From: Dehalococcoidia bacterium
Lineage (GTDB): Bacteria > Chloroflexota > Dehalococcoidia > Lucifugimonadales > UBA826
Assembly: GCA_029936675.1 (NCBI GenBank)
Contig: JAPYSB010000015.1
Span: forward strand, 1-41,020
Length of the DNA stretch: 41,020 nt
Reading direction: 5' to 3'
Shown here: piece by piece, positions 20,083-27,950 of the stretch
Position numbering within the stretch: the first letter of the stretch is position 1
How the letters are laid out: each line of letters starts with the position of its first letter
The notes under the pieces: generated by a model
Seen by the model: only the letters and a program-made list of their open reading frames with translations
Told to the model about the DNA's origin: nothing
Databases searched by the model: none
Program-made: the position numbers and the translations under genes

Positions 20083-20364
20083 AACGTTGCACCTCGTAAG
20101 TTTAGGTAATTTTCCGTTTTGTTAGCTTACCTTTTTCTTAAGTAAGGATGCTAAAAATCAGAAAGTTCCGGAATTATATCCATCATTAAGTTATCCGCAA
20201 ACCCCTAGATCAAAACATTAGAGATTTGGAGCAATCAAAATGAGGTGCCGTTAGCTATTGCGGCAATCAAATTTTCCTGATAAAAGAAGCGAGTAGATTT
20301 TCTTAGCCCATTCTATTTTGGGGTTTCCTCCATCTTTTTTTGAGTATGGAATAGAGTATGCAAC
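20083..20364. other. Divergent intergenic spacer
   Basis: 282 bases between the DUF5679 gene (leftward) and the uronate-dehydrogenase-like gene (rightward). Apart from the leftward promoter candidate at 20173-20201 no ORF with an SD, no RNA fold and no repeat was recognised. Confidence 0.6.
20173..20201 (-). promoter_or_regulatory. Candidate promoter of the DUF5679-aminotransferase-oxidase unit
   Basis: Minus-strand TATAAT (20173-20178, perfect -10) with TTTGCG (20196-20201, weak -35) 17 bases upstream. It would give a 5' leader of roughly 85 bases before the DUF5679 TTG start. Confidence 0.45.
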
Positions 20365-21132
20365 GTGGATAAAAAAAAAGTTTTAATTACTGGGGTATCA
20401 GGGTTGGTGGGATCTGTCCTTGCAGAATCGCTAAAGCAAGAATACGAGATCACGGGAGTAGACTTGGAAGAATCTCTCCAAGTCCCGACCGTAAAGGCCA
20501 ACTGTTCTATTCTTCAAGATATTTTGCCAGCTTTTTACGATGTCGATACTGTCATTGATCTTGCAAGTAATCCCGGTCAATTCAGTGCTTGGGATGTTAT
20601 TCATGATGTCAATTTAAAATGCACTTCTAATGCTTTGGAGGCTTCTAGAATTTCGGGAGTAAAAAGGGTTATTTTTGCCAGCTCAAACCATGCCACTGGT
20701 ATGTATGAGTTTGATAGCCCGTATAGCGAAATTGTGAAAGGTGATTATAGAGGCCTTGAAGCTGATTCAATTCCATTAATAACCACAGATATGCCGGTTA
20801 GGCCCGACGGGCCCTACGGGGTTGCCAAAGCCTTTGGAGAAGCCGCGGGTAGATTTTATTCGGACCAATATGGAATCAGTTCTCTATCGGTACGAATTGG
20901 AACTCTAAATTCTGAAGGTAAACCCACAAACGAAAGGCAATTCGCTACACTTCTTAGCCATACTGATTTGAGCAATTTGTTCCGAAAGTGCATAGAGGCT
21001 CCCTCAAACTTGAAATACGGGATCTACTATGGTGTATCCAGAAATAAGTGGAAGTTTTGGGATGTAAGTAACTCGGAGAAAGATTTGGGATACTCTCCTG
21101 CTGATGATGCTGAGATATGGCGTAAAGGTTGA
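20365..21132 (+). CDS. NAD-dependent extended SDR, uronate dehydrogenase-like
   Basis: 255 residues starting at GTG 20365 (no ATG fits). NAD motif GVSGLVG (10-16), Ser106/Ser107 in FASSNHATGMYE, Tyr151 and Lys155 in PYGVAKAFGE, then SVRIGT and a C-terminal half containing LLSHTDLSNLFRKCIEAP and GVSRNKWKFWDVS. The ASSNH, RPDG-YGV-K and SH-D blocks are those of bacterial uronate dehydrogenases, which oxidise galacturonate or glucuronate to aldarate lactones with NAD. Identity is by family pattern; a related sugar dehydrogenase role is possible. The next gene has its own promoter candidate directly after this stop. Confidence 0.82.
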   Translation: MDKKKVLITGVSGLVGSVLAESLKQEYEITGVDLEESLQVPTVKANCSILQDILPAFYDVDTVIDLASNPGQFSAWDVIHDVNLKCTSNALEASRISGVKRVIFASSNHATGMYEFDSPYSEIVKGDYRGLEADSIPLITTDMPVRPDGPYGVAKAFGEAAGRFYSDQYGISSLSVRIGTLNSEGKPTNERQFATLLSHTDLSNLFRKCIEAPSNLKYGIYYGVSRNKWKFWDVSNSEKDLGYSPADDAEIWRKG

Positions 21133-21162
21133 TTGACTGAGAATTAGTGCGGTTAATATAAG
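21133..21162 (+). promoter_or_regulatory. Candidate sigma-70 promoter upstream of the TPP-enzyme gene
   Basis: TTGACT (21133-21138) and TATAAG (21157-21162), each 5 of 6 to consensus, with an 18-base spacer. It begins immediately after the preceding stop codon, about 45 bases before the ATG at 21208. Confidence 0.5.
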
Positions 21163-21207
21163 TTTTGATACTAACGTCATATATTTTATGAAGGATGTGT
21201 AGATTTA

Positions 21208-21701
21208 ATGGAACAGGTTTTAACTCCTACCCCGATAATAGAGCAATTCAAGAAGAATGGTGTAACTCATGTTATATGGTTGCCGGAGAGTGAAACGAAT
21301 TTTATGTATGAGTTAATGACGAGGAAAAAGAGCTGAAAATCGTGTCTGAGTGCCGGGAAGGAGAATCTATGGCTATAGCGGCTGGGGTGTGGGTAGGTGG
21401 TAAGAAACCTGTGGTCTTAATCCAAAATACAGGTATGCTTGAAGCTGGGGATTCTATTCGTGGCTTAGGGATTGATATAGAGTTTCCACTGGTCATGATG
21501 ATTGGTTATCGAGGTTGGACAAGGCATGGAATAACCAAAAATTCAGCTGCTCGTTTTACCGAACCAATATTGCACGCTTATGGCATTAACTATTATTTGA
21601 TAGAGTCGAATGATGACGTTGATAGGATAAGTGAGGCTTTTGAAGAGGCTGAGCGGACCAGGAGGCCAGTAGCCTGTTTGCTGGGGGCAGAATATAGTTA
21701 A
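21208..21701 (+). pseudogene. Frameshifted TPP-binding subunit (sulfopyruvate/phosphonopyruvate decarboxylase alpha-like)
   Basis: Two reading frames together give one protein of about 164 residues. The first (21208-21336) encodes MEQVLTPTPIIEQFKKNG, then THVIWLPESETNFMYELM, and stops at TGA 21334-21336. The second (about 21322-21701) continues with EKELKIVSECREGESMAIAAG, then NTGMLEAGDSIRGL, MMIGYRGWTRHG and the C-terminal segment. This matches the N-terminal (alpha, ComD-type) half of TPP-dependent decarboxylases, which provides the catalytic glutamate region (CREGE). One base appears missing, or the ribosome shifts -1 at GGAAAAAGAGC (21323-21333). No beta (C-terminal) subunit follows; the next gene is rpiB on the other strand. 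Likely inactive, or an assembly error. Confidence 0.75.
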
Positions 21702-21708
21702 TCCAATT

Positions 21709-22161
21709 TTAGCTAAAGTCGTTTTCCATCTCGATCACTTTATTTAACCTTCGTGCATGTCTTTCTTCATTTGTATATTCGGCAGAAATAAATGCTGAAA
21801 CCAGTTCCCGTACTACCTCGATACCGACGATCCGTGACCCGAGGCAGAGAACGTTCATGTTGTCGTGTTCAACTCCTTGATGGGCCGAATAAATATCATG
21901 GCATACCGCAGCCCTTACTCCTTTGATTTTGTTTGCAGCCACTGAAGCTCCCACCCCACTCCCGCAAACCATTATCCCCCTATTAGTTTCTCCTGAAGAC
22001 ACACTTTCTGCCAATGGCTTTGCGTAATCCGGATAATCATCTAAAGGATCCAAAGAATGAGGCCCAATATCGATGACATCATGCCCCGCTCTTTTGAGAA
22101 TTTCTGATATTTCATTTTTTAATTCATATCCGTTATGGTCGGCAGCGACTGAAATTCTCAT
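21709..22161 (-). CDS. rpiB: Ribose-5-phosphate isomerase B
   Basis: 150-residue RpiB/LacAB protein that interconverts ribose 5-phosphate and ribulose 5-phosphate. N-terminal AADHNGYELK, catalytic Cys66 in MVCGSGVGASVAANK, and the phosphate and ring-opening histidines in HDIYSAHQGVEHDNMNVLCLG. Normal length. Allose-6-phosphate or galactose-6-phosphate isomerase variants share the fold, but the CGSG cysteine and HDNMN pattern fit RpiB. GGAG lies 11 bases before the ATG. It is divergent from the large hydrolase gene. Confidence 0.93.
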   Translation of the reverse strand: MRISVAADHNGYELKNEISEILKRAGHDVIDIGPHSLDPLDDYPDYAKPLAESVSSGETNRGIMVCGSGVGASVAANKIKGVRAAVCHDIYSAHQGVEHDNMNVLCLGSRIVGIEVVRELVSAFISAEYTNEERHARRLNKVIEMENDFS

Positions 22162-22295
22162 CGATGTTATCTCCGGTTCCGGTAGTATTCCACGATCATT
22201 AGATAAAGAGTTTAGGATTTGAGCTGTCTTACAGTCAACGTCCTTTGAAAGAAATTAGAATGCTAGAATGAGGTTTATGTTGTGGGAGGTAAAAA

Positions 22296-24278
22296 ATGTC
22301 CGTGAGCCGATTTGAAGTAACCAGTAAAGTTCTGTTAGAGAGTGGAAAAGAATATGGAGACATAGGCACCTATGACCATTTGCAGGGGAAAGCCTATTTC
22401 GAAGTAGACCCTTTTTCCGAGTCAAACGAAAGAATAGTAGATATCCAATTAGCTCCTCGTAATGCTGATGGGAAGGTTGAATTTTCGGCTGATTTCGTTT
22501 TGTTGACTCCTTCTGATCCAGACAAAGGTAATGGCACTATGTTTCTTGATGTTGTAAATAGAGGAAACAAGACCGTACTTTACGGGTTTAATAGTGCAAA
22601 TAGACCTACAGACCCTACCGCACCTATTGAATCCGGTAACGGCTTTTTGATGAGGGAAGGCTATACCGTGATGTTTTGTGGATGGCAAGCAGATGTGCCA
22701 GAGATGCCTGGATTGATTGGACTTTCCGTACCAGAGGCATATGTCGATGGAGAACAATTAAGTGGCAGAGTTATGAATCAATATCAGACAAATGTTGCAA
22801 CCTCGGTTTTCCCTCTAGCTGACCGATATCACCTGAAAAATCCGGCTGCCGATGAGACTGAGCTTGAGGCGGAGTTAATGGTGCAAGATCAGCCAAACGG
22901 GATACCTGAACTAATTGAAAGAAACAAATGGGATCTTGTCCGGGTGGAGGATTCCGAAATAGAACCGGATGTGTCGCACGTTCATCTGCAAGGCGGATAC
23001 GAATTAGGACGGATATACAAGTTGGTTTATACGGCAAAAGGTAGTCGTATTGTTGGCTTAGGATTTGCCGCGGTAAGGGATATTTGCTCCTTTATGAAAT
23101 ATGCCTCGGAAGAAGAAGGTAATCCACTAGGTGGGTATGTAGATCACGCGATATCTTACGGAGTGTCGCAGACCGGCAGGTTTCTTAGGCAGTATATATA
23201 CACGGGCATGAACGTTGATGAATCCGCTCGGCAATCCATGGATGGGATAATTGCTCACGTAGGAGGGGGTATGAGGGGAGAGTTTAATCTACGCTTTGGA
23301 CAACCTTCCAAAGATGTGTGTTACATAATCCCAGAGTTGTTTCCATTCACTGATACTGAACAAAAAGACACGGTAAGCGGCAGGGAGGGTGGGCTGTTAG
23401 ACAGGATGACTGGTCAAGGGAATGTTCCCAAAATAATGTTTACAAACAGTTCCGCCGAATATTGGCGTGGTGATGCTGCCTTAATACACACCAATATAGA
23501 AGATAATAGCGATGCGCCAGAACATCCTAATGTCAGGCGCTATCATTTTTCGGGGACCCAACACGGTTCAGGAAAATACCCTTTAGAAACAGTTCGAGAG
23601 GCAGATTCTGTAAGAGGTAATTTGCCCTTCAATGGTGTCAATTACACTCCGATCCTGAGAGGTTGTTTGACCAATATGAACAATTGGGTAAAAGGTGAGA
23701 ATGACCCTCCGGCCAGTAGTCATCCAAGACATGAAGATGGCTCCGCGATAGAAACTAAAGATGTAATAGGAAAATTTTCAAAGATTCCTGGCATAAGACT
23801 ACCCGATAGGGTCTTAAATCCAATGAGATTAGATTATGGCGACGAGCAGCATCTGGGTAGGACAGTCAAGCTGCCGCCAGAACAAGGTGAAACCTATCCT
23901 GCCTTTGTATCGGATGTAGATGAAACATTAAATGAGATAGCTGGTATCCGACTGCCAGATGTAAGTGTTCCTGTGGCTACTAGTACCGGGTGGAACACGA
24001 GACATTCCTTGATTGGGAACGAAGGACTTCTTATCGGAATTACTGGGGGATTGGCCGGATGGACTGTGGCGCTTCCATCGACCGAAAAAGAGAAGGAAAG
24101 AGATCATGACCCCCGACCATCACTCGAAAATCTTTATCCTACCAAGCAAGATTACATGTTCAAGGTAAAAGAAGCAGCTCAGAAATTAATTGAGAAAAGA
24201 TATATTTTGGATGAAGATTTACAAGGTGTGATGGATATATGCGAGCAAAAATACGACGATATCACTAGCGCCGAATAA
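22296..24278 (+). CDS. Large alpha/beta hydrolase-domain protein (Abhydrolase_10 type)
   Basis: 660 residues. An N-terminal beta-rich half (about 1-240) opens with SRFEVTSKVLLESGKEYG and contains LDVVNRGNK and GYTVMFCGWQ. A C-terminal alpha/beta hydrolase half has the probable nucleophile Ser291 in SYGVSQTGRFLRQY, followed by a GxMRGEFN stretch and THQ/HGSGKYP-like C-terminal histidines. This layout is the alpha/beta hydrolase domain family of unknown substrate, common in soil and marine bacteria. No signal peptide. GGGAGG lies six bases before the ATG. The VLRF1 gene begins 27 bases later on the same strand. Confidence 0.85.
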   Translation: MSVSRFEVTSKVLLESGKEYGDIGTYDHLQGKAYFEVDPFSESNERIVDIQLAPRNADGKVEFSADFVLLTPSDPDKGNGTMFLDVVNRGNKTVLYGFNSANRPTDPTAPIESGNGFLMREGYTVMFCGWQADVPEMPGLIGLSVPEAYVDGEQLSGRVMNQYQTNVATSVFPLADRYHLKNPAADETELEAELMVQDQPNGIPELIERNKWDLVRVEDSEIEPDVSHVHLQGGYELGRIYKLVYTAKGSRIVGLGFAAVRDICSFMKYASEEEGNPLGGYVDHAISYGVSQTGRFLRQYIYTGMNVDESARQSMDGIIAHVGGGMRGEFNLRFGQPSKDVCYIIPELFPFTDTEQKDTVSGREGGLLDRMTGQGNVPKIMFTNSSAEYWRGDAALIHTNIEDNSDAPEHPNVRRYHFSGTQHGSGKYPLETVREADSVRGNLPFNGVNYTPILRGCLTNMNNWVKGENDPPASSHPRHEDGSAIETKDVIGKFSKIPGIRLPDRVLNPMRLDYGDEQHLGRTVKLPPEQGETYPAFVSDVDETLNEIAGIRLPDVSVPVATSTGWNTRHSLIGNEGLLIGITGGLAGWTVALPSTEKEKERDHDPRPSLENLYPTKQDYMFKVKEAAQKLIEKRYILDEDLQGVMDICEQKYDDITSAE

Positions 24279-24305
24279 TATTGATAAAACACATGGAAAC
24301 TCGCA

Positions 24306-25049
24306 ATGCAAATAGTTCAGACAAGCGATAATTGGCTCTCAAAAGAAGCGGTTTTTAAACATCTGAGTGAGTTAGCTGAAAACACTTACACCGACCGTAC
24401 CGTCTATCTTGCGGCTAATTTTAAAGAGAGTAACTCCGTCACTCCCAAAATCGCAGGTCCCGTTATAGAGGCCGTTATAAACGAAGTCGGCTCTAATGAC
24501 ACAGGAATGGTTCTGTTCAGACGTGATGAAGAATTAACCGTCATTGAACCACCTTTGCCATTTTCGATGGATGCGATCACGCAAGATCAAGACACACTAC
24601 TCCTAGAAGACATATTTGATGTACCTAAAACGATTGCGGTGGTCCTGGTCAGACTAGGAAGGTATGCCGTTGCCTTAATGGATGGTCAGGAGTTGATAGA
24701 GACTAAGACAGAAGGCCGTCAGATGAAAAATCGCCATAAGGCAGGAGGATCTTCACAGAGAAGATTTGAGAGAAGTAGAGAAAGATTGATCCGAGAACTT
24801 TATGACAAGGTCTGTGAAGTGTCTCAACGTATATTTGAACCGAGGATGCACGACATTGATTATCTGTTTCTGGGTGGTGAGAAACACACGATAAACGGGT
24901 TCAAGAAAAGATGTGGATTTATTGAAAAATTTGATGGGAAGATTATGTCTAGATTAATAAATGTAGATGAACCGAACAGTGAGGCTTTAAAGTCGTTAAG
25001 CAATGAAATATATAAAAGTAGGGTTAGGGTTTTTAAGACGGTTCGATGA
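24306..25049 (+). CDS. Vms1-like release factor 1 (VLRF1) family peptidyl-tRNA hydrolase
   Basis: 247 residues of the eRF1-like VLRF1 fold. An N-terminal alpha/beta region contains LFRRDEELTVIEPPLPF and TIAVVLVRLGRYAVALMDGQELIE. The catalytic loop follows, RHKAGGSSQRRFERSRERL, with the glutamine Q151 that takes the place of the GGQ glutamine of release factors. Next are DYLFLGGEKHTI and the terminal SRVRVFKTV. Yeast Vms1 and its bacterial relatives cleave peptidyl-tRNA on stalled large ribosomal subunits, so ribosome rescue is the expected role. Identification is by motif memory (GG-x-x-Q-RR and LGG-K); an HMM search would confirm it. It follows the large hydrolase gene with no evident link in function. 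Confidence 0.8.
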   Translation: MQIVQTSDNWLSKEAVFKHLSELAENTYTDRTVYLAANFKESNSVTPKIAGPVIEAVINEVGSNDTGMVLFRRDEELTVIEPPLPFSMDAITQDQDTLLLEDIFDVPKTIAVVLVRLGRYAVALMDGQELIETKTEGRQMKNRHKAGGSSQRRFERSRERLIRELYDKVCEVSQRIFEPRMHDIDYLFLGGEKHTINGFKKRCGFIEKFDGKIMSRLINVDEPNSEALKSLSNEIYKSRVRVFKTVR

Positions 25050-25056
25050 CCAGTAT

Positions 25057-25830
25057 CTACTGAGAAGTGTACCCACCGTCTATAACTAACGAAGAACCAG
25101 TAATGAAGGATGCTTCATCAGAAGCTAGAAATAGAGCTGCGTTAGCTATTTCTTCTGGCCGTCCTAAACGCCCCATGGGGTGTAAATTCTTTAATTGTTG
25201 ATAAATAGACTCGTCGTTAGTTAAAGCTTCAGTTAGGTTAGTCTCCACATATCCTGGGCATAGACAGTTGACCCGCACATTTTTGGATGCCATATCGTTT
25301 GCCAAAGTTTTCGTGAATTGAATGACACCACCTTTTGATGGGGGATATGCATTAAATCCACCTCCGATACCGACTGGATATCCTACCAATCCGTTTATGG
25401 AAGCCAAGTTGATTATTGATCCACTTCCGTTCAGTTCCATCTCTGGTACTGCATACCTAGAGACCAAATAGGTACCTTTTAAATTTACTTCTATCACCCT
25501 ATCCCATATTTCCTCGGGATCCGCATCTTCCTCAAAAGCGTTTCGACTACTTATTCCGGCACTGTTAACTAAAATATCGAGTTTTCCATATGCTTGCGTA
25601 GCTTTATTTACCATTTCAGCAGCATCACCTGATTTGGTAACATCAGCTGAAATTTTCAAAATACTGCTAGTGTCCCCCGGGTAGGTATCTGGAACCGATA
25701 TATCTGCTGCGACAACGCTGGCTCCTTCTTCCACGAATCTCTTTACGCATGCCTCTCCAATTCCAGATTTGGCACCTGTTATAAGGGCTACTTTCCCGGA
25801 GAGTCTTCCCGCACTTTTATTTGCGCACAT
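25057..25830 (-). CDS. SDR family oxidoreductase
   Basis: 257-residue classical SDR (FabG-like). Cofactor motif TGAKSGIG (18-25), NSAGI, catalytic Asn116 in VNLKG, Ser144, Tyr162 and Lys166 in AYPPSKGG, and the CPGYVET and C-terminal ASFITGSSLVIDGGY blocks. An NAD(P)-dependent alcohol/ketone dehydrogenase of unknown substrate. AGGAAG lies six bases before the ATG at 25830. It converges with the VLRF1 gene (7 bases between stops) and is divergent from the ferredoxin gene. Confidence 0.93.
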   Translation of the reverse strand: MCANKSAGRLSGKVALITGAKSGIGEACVKRFVEEGASVVAADISVPDTYPGDTSSILKISADVTKSGDAAEMVNKATQAYGKLDILVNSAGISSRNAFEEDADPEEIWDRVIEVNLKGTYLVSRYAVPEMELNGSGSIINLASINGLVGYPVGIGGGFNAYPPSKGGVIQFTKTLANDMASKNVRVNCLCPGYVETNLTEALTNDESIYQQLKNLHPMGRLGRPEEIANAALFLASDEASFITGSSLVIDGGYTSQ

Positions 25831-25953
25831 ATCAAACTTCCTAATCTAGTATTCGACAACATTACCATGTATTTAATCTTCGGGTAATTTGTTACAGGAA
25901 TATAAGGCTGATAGAATCTTTCTGTTAGAACTACGGTTACGGGGAGAAGCATT

Positions 25954-26298
25954 ATGCCTGAATTTAAGAATCATATCCTGGTTTGTGATGTTGAACGAGA
26001 TGATGGGATCCATTGTGGGAATAAGGGTGGAGCAGAGGTGAAGCAAAAAGTTGTGCAAATGTTGTCGAAGTATGGACTTAGAAGCAGCGTATATGTTTCT
26101 AGCACTGGCTGCACGAGTCAACATAGGAAATGTGAGACCGACCAATGTAGCATGATTGTCTATGGACCTGGAAATAAAGGCACATGGTATATTGCAAACC
26201 CGGATGACGTAGAGACCATCGTGAAAGAGCACCTCGTCGATGGTAATACAGTTGAAGGTCTGGTAAACGACGGAATGAAAATAAATTTGGATGCTTAA
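25954..26298 (+). CDS. Thioredoxin-like [2Fe-2S] ferredoxin
   Basis: 114 residues beginning HILVCDVERDDGIHCGNKGG, the N-terminal half of shethna-type/NuoE-like [2Fe-2S] ferredoxins, with C11 and C21. The C-terminal half has GTWYIANPDDVETIVKEHLVDGNTVEGLV, which is family-typical. The second cysteine pair is unusual: C53, C60 and C65 in STGCTSQHRKCETDQC, where relatives usually have a compact C-x3-C. One of the three is therefore extra, or the ligand spacing differs. Soluble electron carrier; partner unknown. GGGGAG lies seven bases before the ATG. It converges with the S51 peptidase. Confidence 0.82.
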   Translation: MPEFKNHILVCDVERDDGIHCGNKGGAEVKQKVVQMLSKYGLRSSVYVSSTGCTSQHRKCETDQCSMIVYGPGNKGTWYIANPDDVETIVKEHLVDGNTVEGLVNDGMKINLDA

Positions 26299-26306
26299 TT
26301 ACTAGT

Positions 26307-26966
26307 TTAAGAAGCTGGTTCGATTATTTTGTAAGTGCTTCTACTGTAAAAAACGGCTTTACCTTTTCCTGCAATTTTGACCCCGTTGTCTCCCAAAAAA
26401 ACGCCGGTAGCGGAATCAATACCAATAAGCTCAATTCCTGACTGTAACTCGGATTGATTTTCAGATGAGACTGTCTCAGGGGTACTATTTTCATGGTGAG
26501 GTAAGACGGCAGTATCTGAAATAAGGCCGATGCCTTGCATCCATTTTCTATATCTCATTCTACTACCTAAAACCATTGCTCCCGCACTCGAACCTGCTAA
26601 GGTGGCCCCCTTTGAAACAGCTTCTGTAACGGTGGTCATGAATGGTGTTTGGTACAAAGTTTCTAACAGGTGTTTTGGGTCTCCTCCTGTTAAATATATG
26701 AGATCGACTTCATGAATGTTACTGAAATATTTTTCATCTTCTGCATGGCCTCTGTTTAAAATCAGTATTGGGTTCGCATTTGCTCCCAGAGAATCGAAAT
26801 ATCGAACACCATTCTCTGCAGCCTGTTCAGGTCGTTGATTTGCAGCGGCTGTAGGAATTATAGCAACACGTGGGTGTTTCTTATTTAAGGACTCGAGTAA
26901 ATAAGAATCCATAGCAAGACAGTCTTCCCGGAATTCCCCACCGCCAACCAAGAGAATATTATTCAT
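26307..26966 (-). CDS. Peptidase S51 family (dipeptidase E / cyanophycinase-like)
   Basis: 219 residues. A class-I-glutamine-amidotransferase-like fold with IYLTGGDPKHLLETL, the nucleophile elbow AGSSAGAMVLG (Ser127) and a histidine in VLPHHEN, as in PepE and cyanophycinase. Members cleave Asp-containing dipeptides or cyanophycin; the specificity here is unknown. It begins 21 bases after the RidA gene on the same strand and likely shares its transcript. The ATG has no strong SD, so coupling to RidA translation is possible. Confidence 0.85.
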   Translation of the reverse strand: MNNILLVGGGEFREDCLAMDSYLLESLNKKHPRVAIIPTAAANQRPEQAAENGVRYFDSLGANANPILILNRGHAEDEKYFSNIHEVDLIYLTGGDPKHLLETLYQTPFMTTVTEAVSKGATLAGSSAGAMVLGSRMRYRKWMQGIGLISDTAVLPHHENSTPETVSSENQSELQSGIELIGIDSATGVFLGDNGVKIAGKGKAVFYSRSTYKIIEPAS

Positions 26967-26987
26967 AGGTTTCTTGGTTTAAACTCG

Positions 26988-27455
26988 TCAATCCGATATT
27001 TCTGCAATCATTTCTATTTCGATTGGCATCCCGCCAGGTAAGGTTGCTACTCCCACTGCTGACCTGGCATGGCGCCCTTTGTCACCAAAAATTTCTACCA
27101 ATAAGTCGGAACAACCGTTTGTCACGGCTGGGGGTTCTGTGAAGTCTGGGGCTGAATTAACCATTGAGAGTAGTTTGACAATCTGGTTAACCCTATCCAG
27201 TTCTCCTAGGTATCCTTTTAACCTTGCAACCAGGTTAATAGCTGTCAGTCTAGCGGCATCATATCCTTCTTCCACCCCAAAAGTGCTTCCGAGTTTTCCT
27301 ATATATGCACTTCCGTCTGGTTTGGGGGTGGGGCCTACCCCTGAGAGGTATATCAAATTACCTGTTCTCACCACCGGCACATAATTTGCCATAGGAGCTG
27401 GGGTATCTGGTAATTCAATTCCCAATTCCTGAATTCTATCTTCTATCGTTCCCAT
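26988..27455 (-). CDS. RidA family (YjgF/UK114-type) protein, long form
   Basis: 155 residues. The larger RidA subgroup with an N-terminal extension: ELGIELPDTPAPMANYVP, GNLIYLSGVGPTPKPDG, and a C-terminal block HARSAVGVATLPGGMPIEIEM with the conserved arginine. RidA enzymes hydrolyse reactive enamine/imine intermediates from PLP enzymes. The window has two aminotransferases and two amine oxidases that could make such intermediates. AGGAG lies six bases before the ATG. Confidence 0.92.
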   Translation of the reverse strand: MGTIEDRIQELGIELPDTPAPMANYVPVVRTGNLIYLSGVGPTPKPDGSAYIGKLGSTFGVEEGYDAARLTAINLVARLKGYLGELDRVNQIVKLLSMVNSAPDFTEPPAVTNGCSDLLVEIFGDKGRHARSAVGVATLPGGMPIEIEMIAEISD

Positions 27456-27551
27456 TGGGCTCTCCTAGTTGGACTTTTTTAATCGTTGCTACTATTGTTC
27501 AATTCTATCCAGGACATAACGGCACAGAGCATAGTATCAGAGGGGGTCCAA

Positions 27552-27947
27552 ATGAGCCTAACGGAAGATCATGTCAGACTGAAAGCGGTTAACCATGTGA
27601 CTTATAACGTGGTTGATAAAGAGAAGGCAACAAAATTTTGGGTAGAGGTACTCGGAGTGAAACAAATACCCAAACAGGTTGATGTTGAACACATAATTTG
27701 GCTCCAATTACCAAGCGGGGCGATGGTACACATTGTTGAAACCCCTAAGGGCCCCTCGACCCCGTCACATCATGGTGCTTTTGAAGTCGATGACATAGAG
27801 GCGGCAGCTAGAGTAGTTCAGCAGAAAGGAATTGAGACCACTGATATTACGACTCGGAATGATGGTCAAAGAGTTTTTTTCTTGAATGATCCTGAAGGTA
27901 ATCGAATAGAAATATGCACTAAATCGGGGTTTGGTGTTTTAGTTTAA
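27552..27947 (+). CDS. VOC (glyoxalase/dioxygenase fold) family protein
   Basis: 131 residues from the ATG at 27552, which has GAGGGGG just upstream. The frame is open from an earlier ATG at 27486, but that one lies in the divergent promoter space without an SD. Paired beta-alpha-beta-beta-beta modules with metal ligands H15 in NHVTYNV, one near LPSGAMVHIVE, H74 or H75, and E120 in GNRIEI give a glyoxalase-I-like metal site. Substrate unknown. The stop lies three bases from that of the convergent PTE-like gene. Confidence 0.87.
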   Translation: MSLTEDHVRLKAVNHVTYNVVDKEKATKFWVEVLGVKQIPKQVDVEHIIWLQLPSGAMVHIVETPKGPSTPSHHGAFEVDDIEAAARVVQQKGIETTDITTRNDGQRVFFLNDPEGNRIEICTKSGFGVLV

Positions 27948-27950
27948 TTC

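Noticed and set aside
27486-27551. N-terminal extension of the VOC protein
   Set aside because: No SD at 27486; the ATG at 27552 has GAGGGGG and fits the family start.
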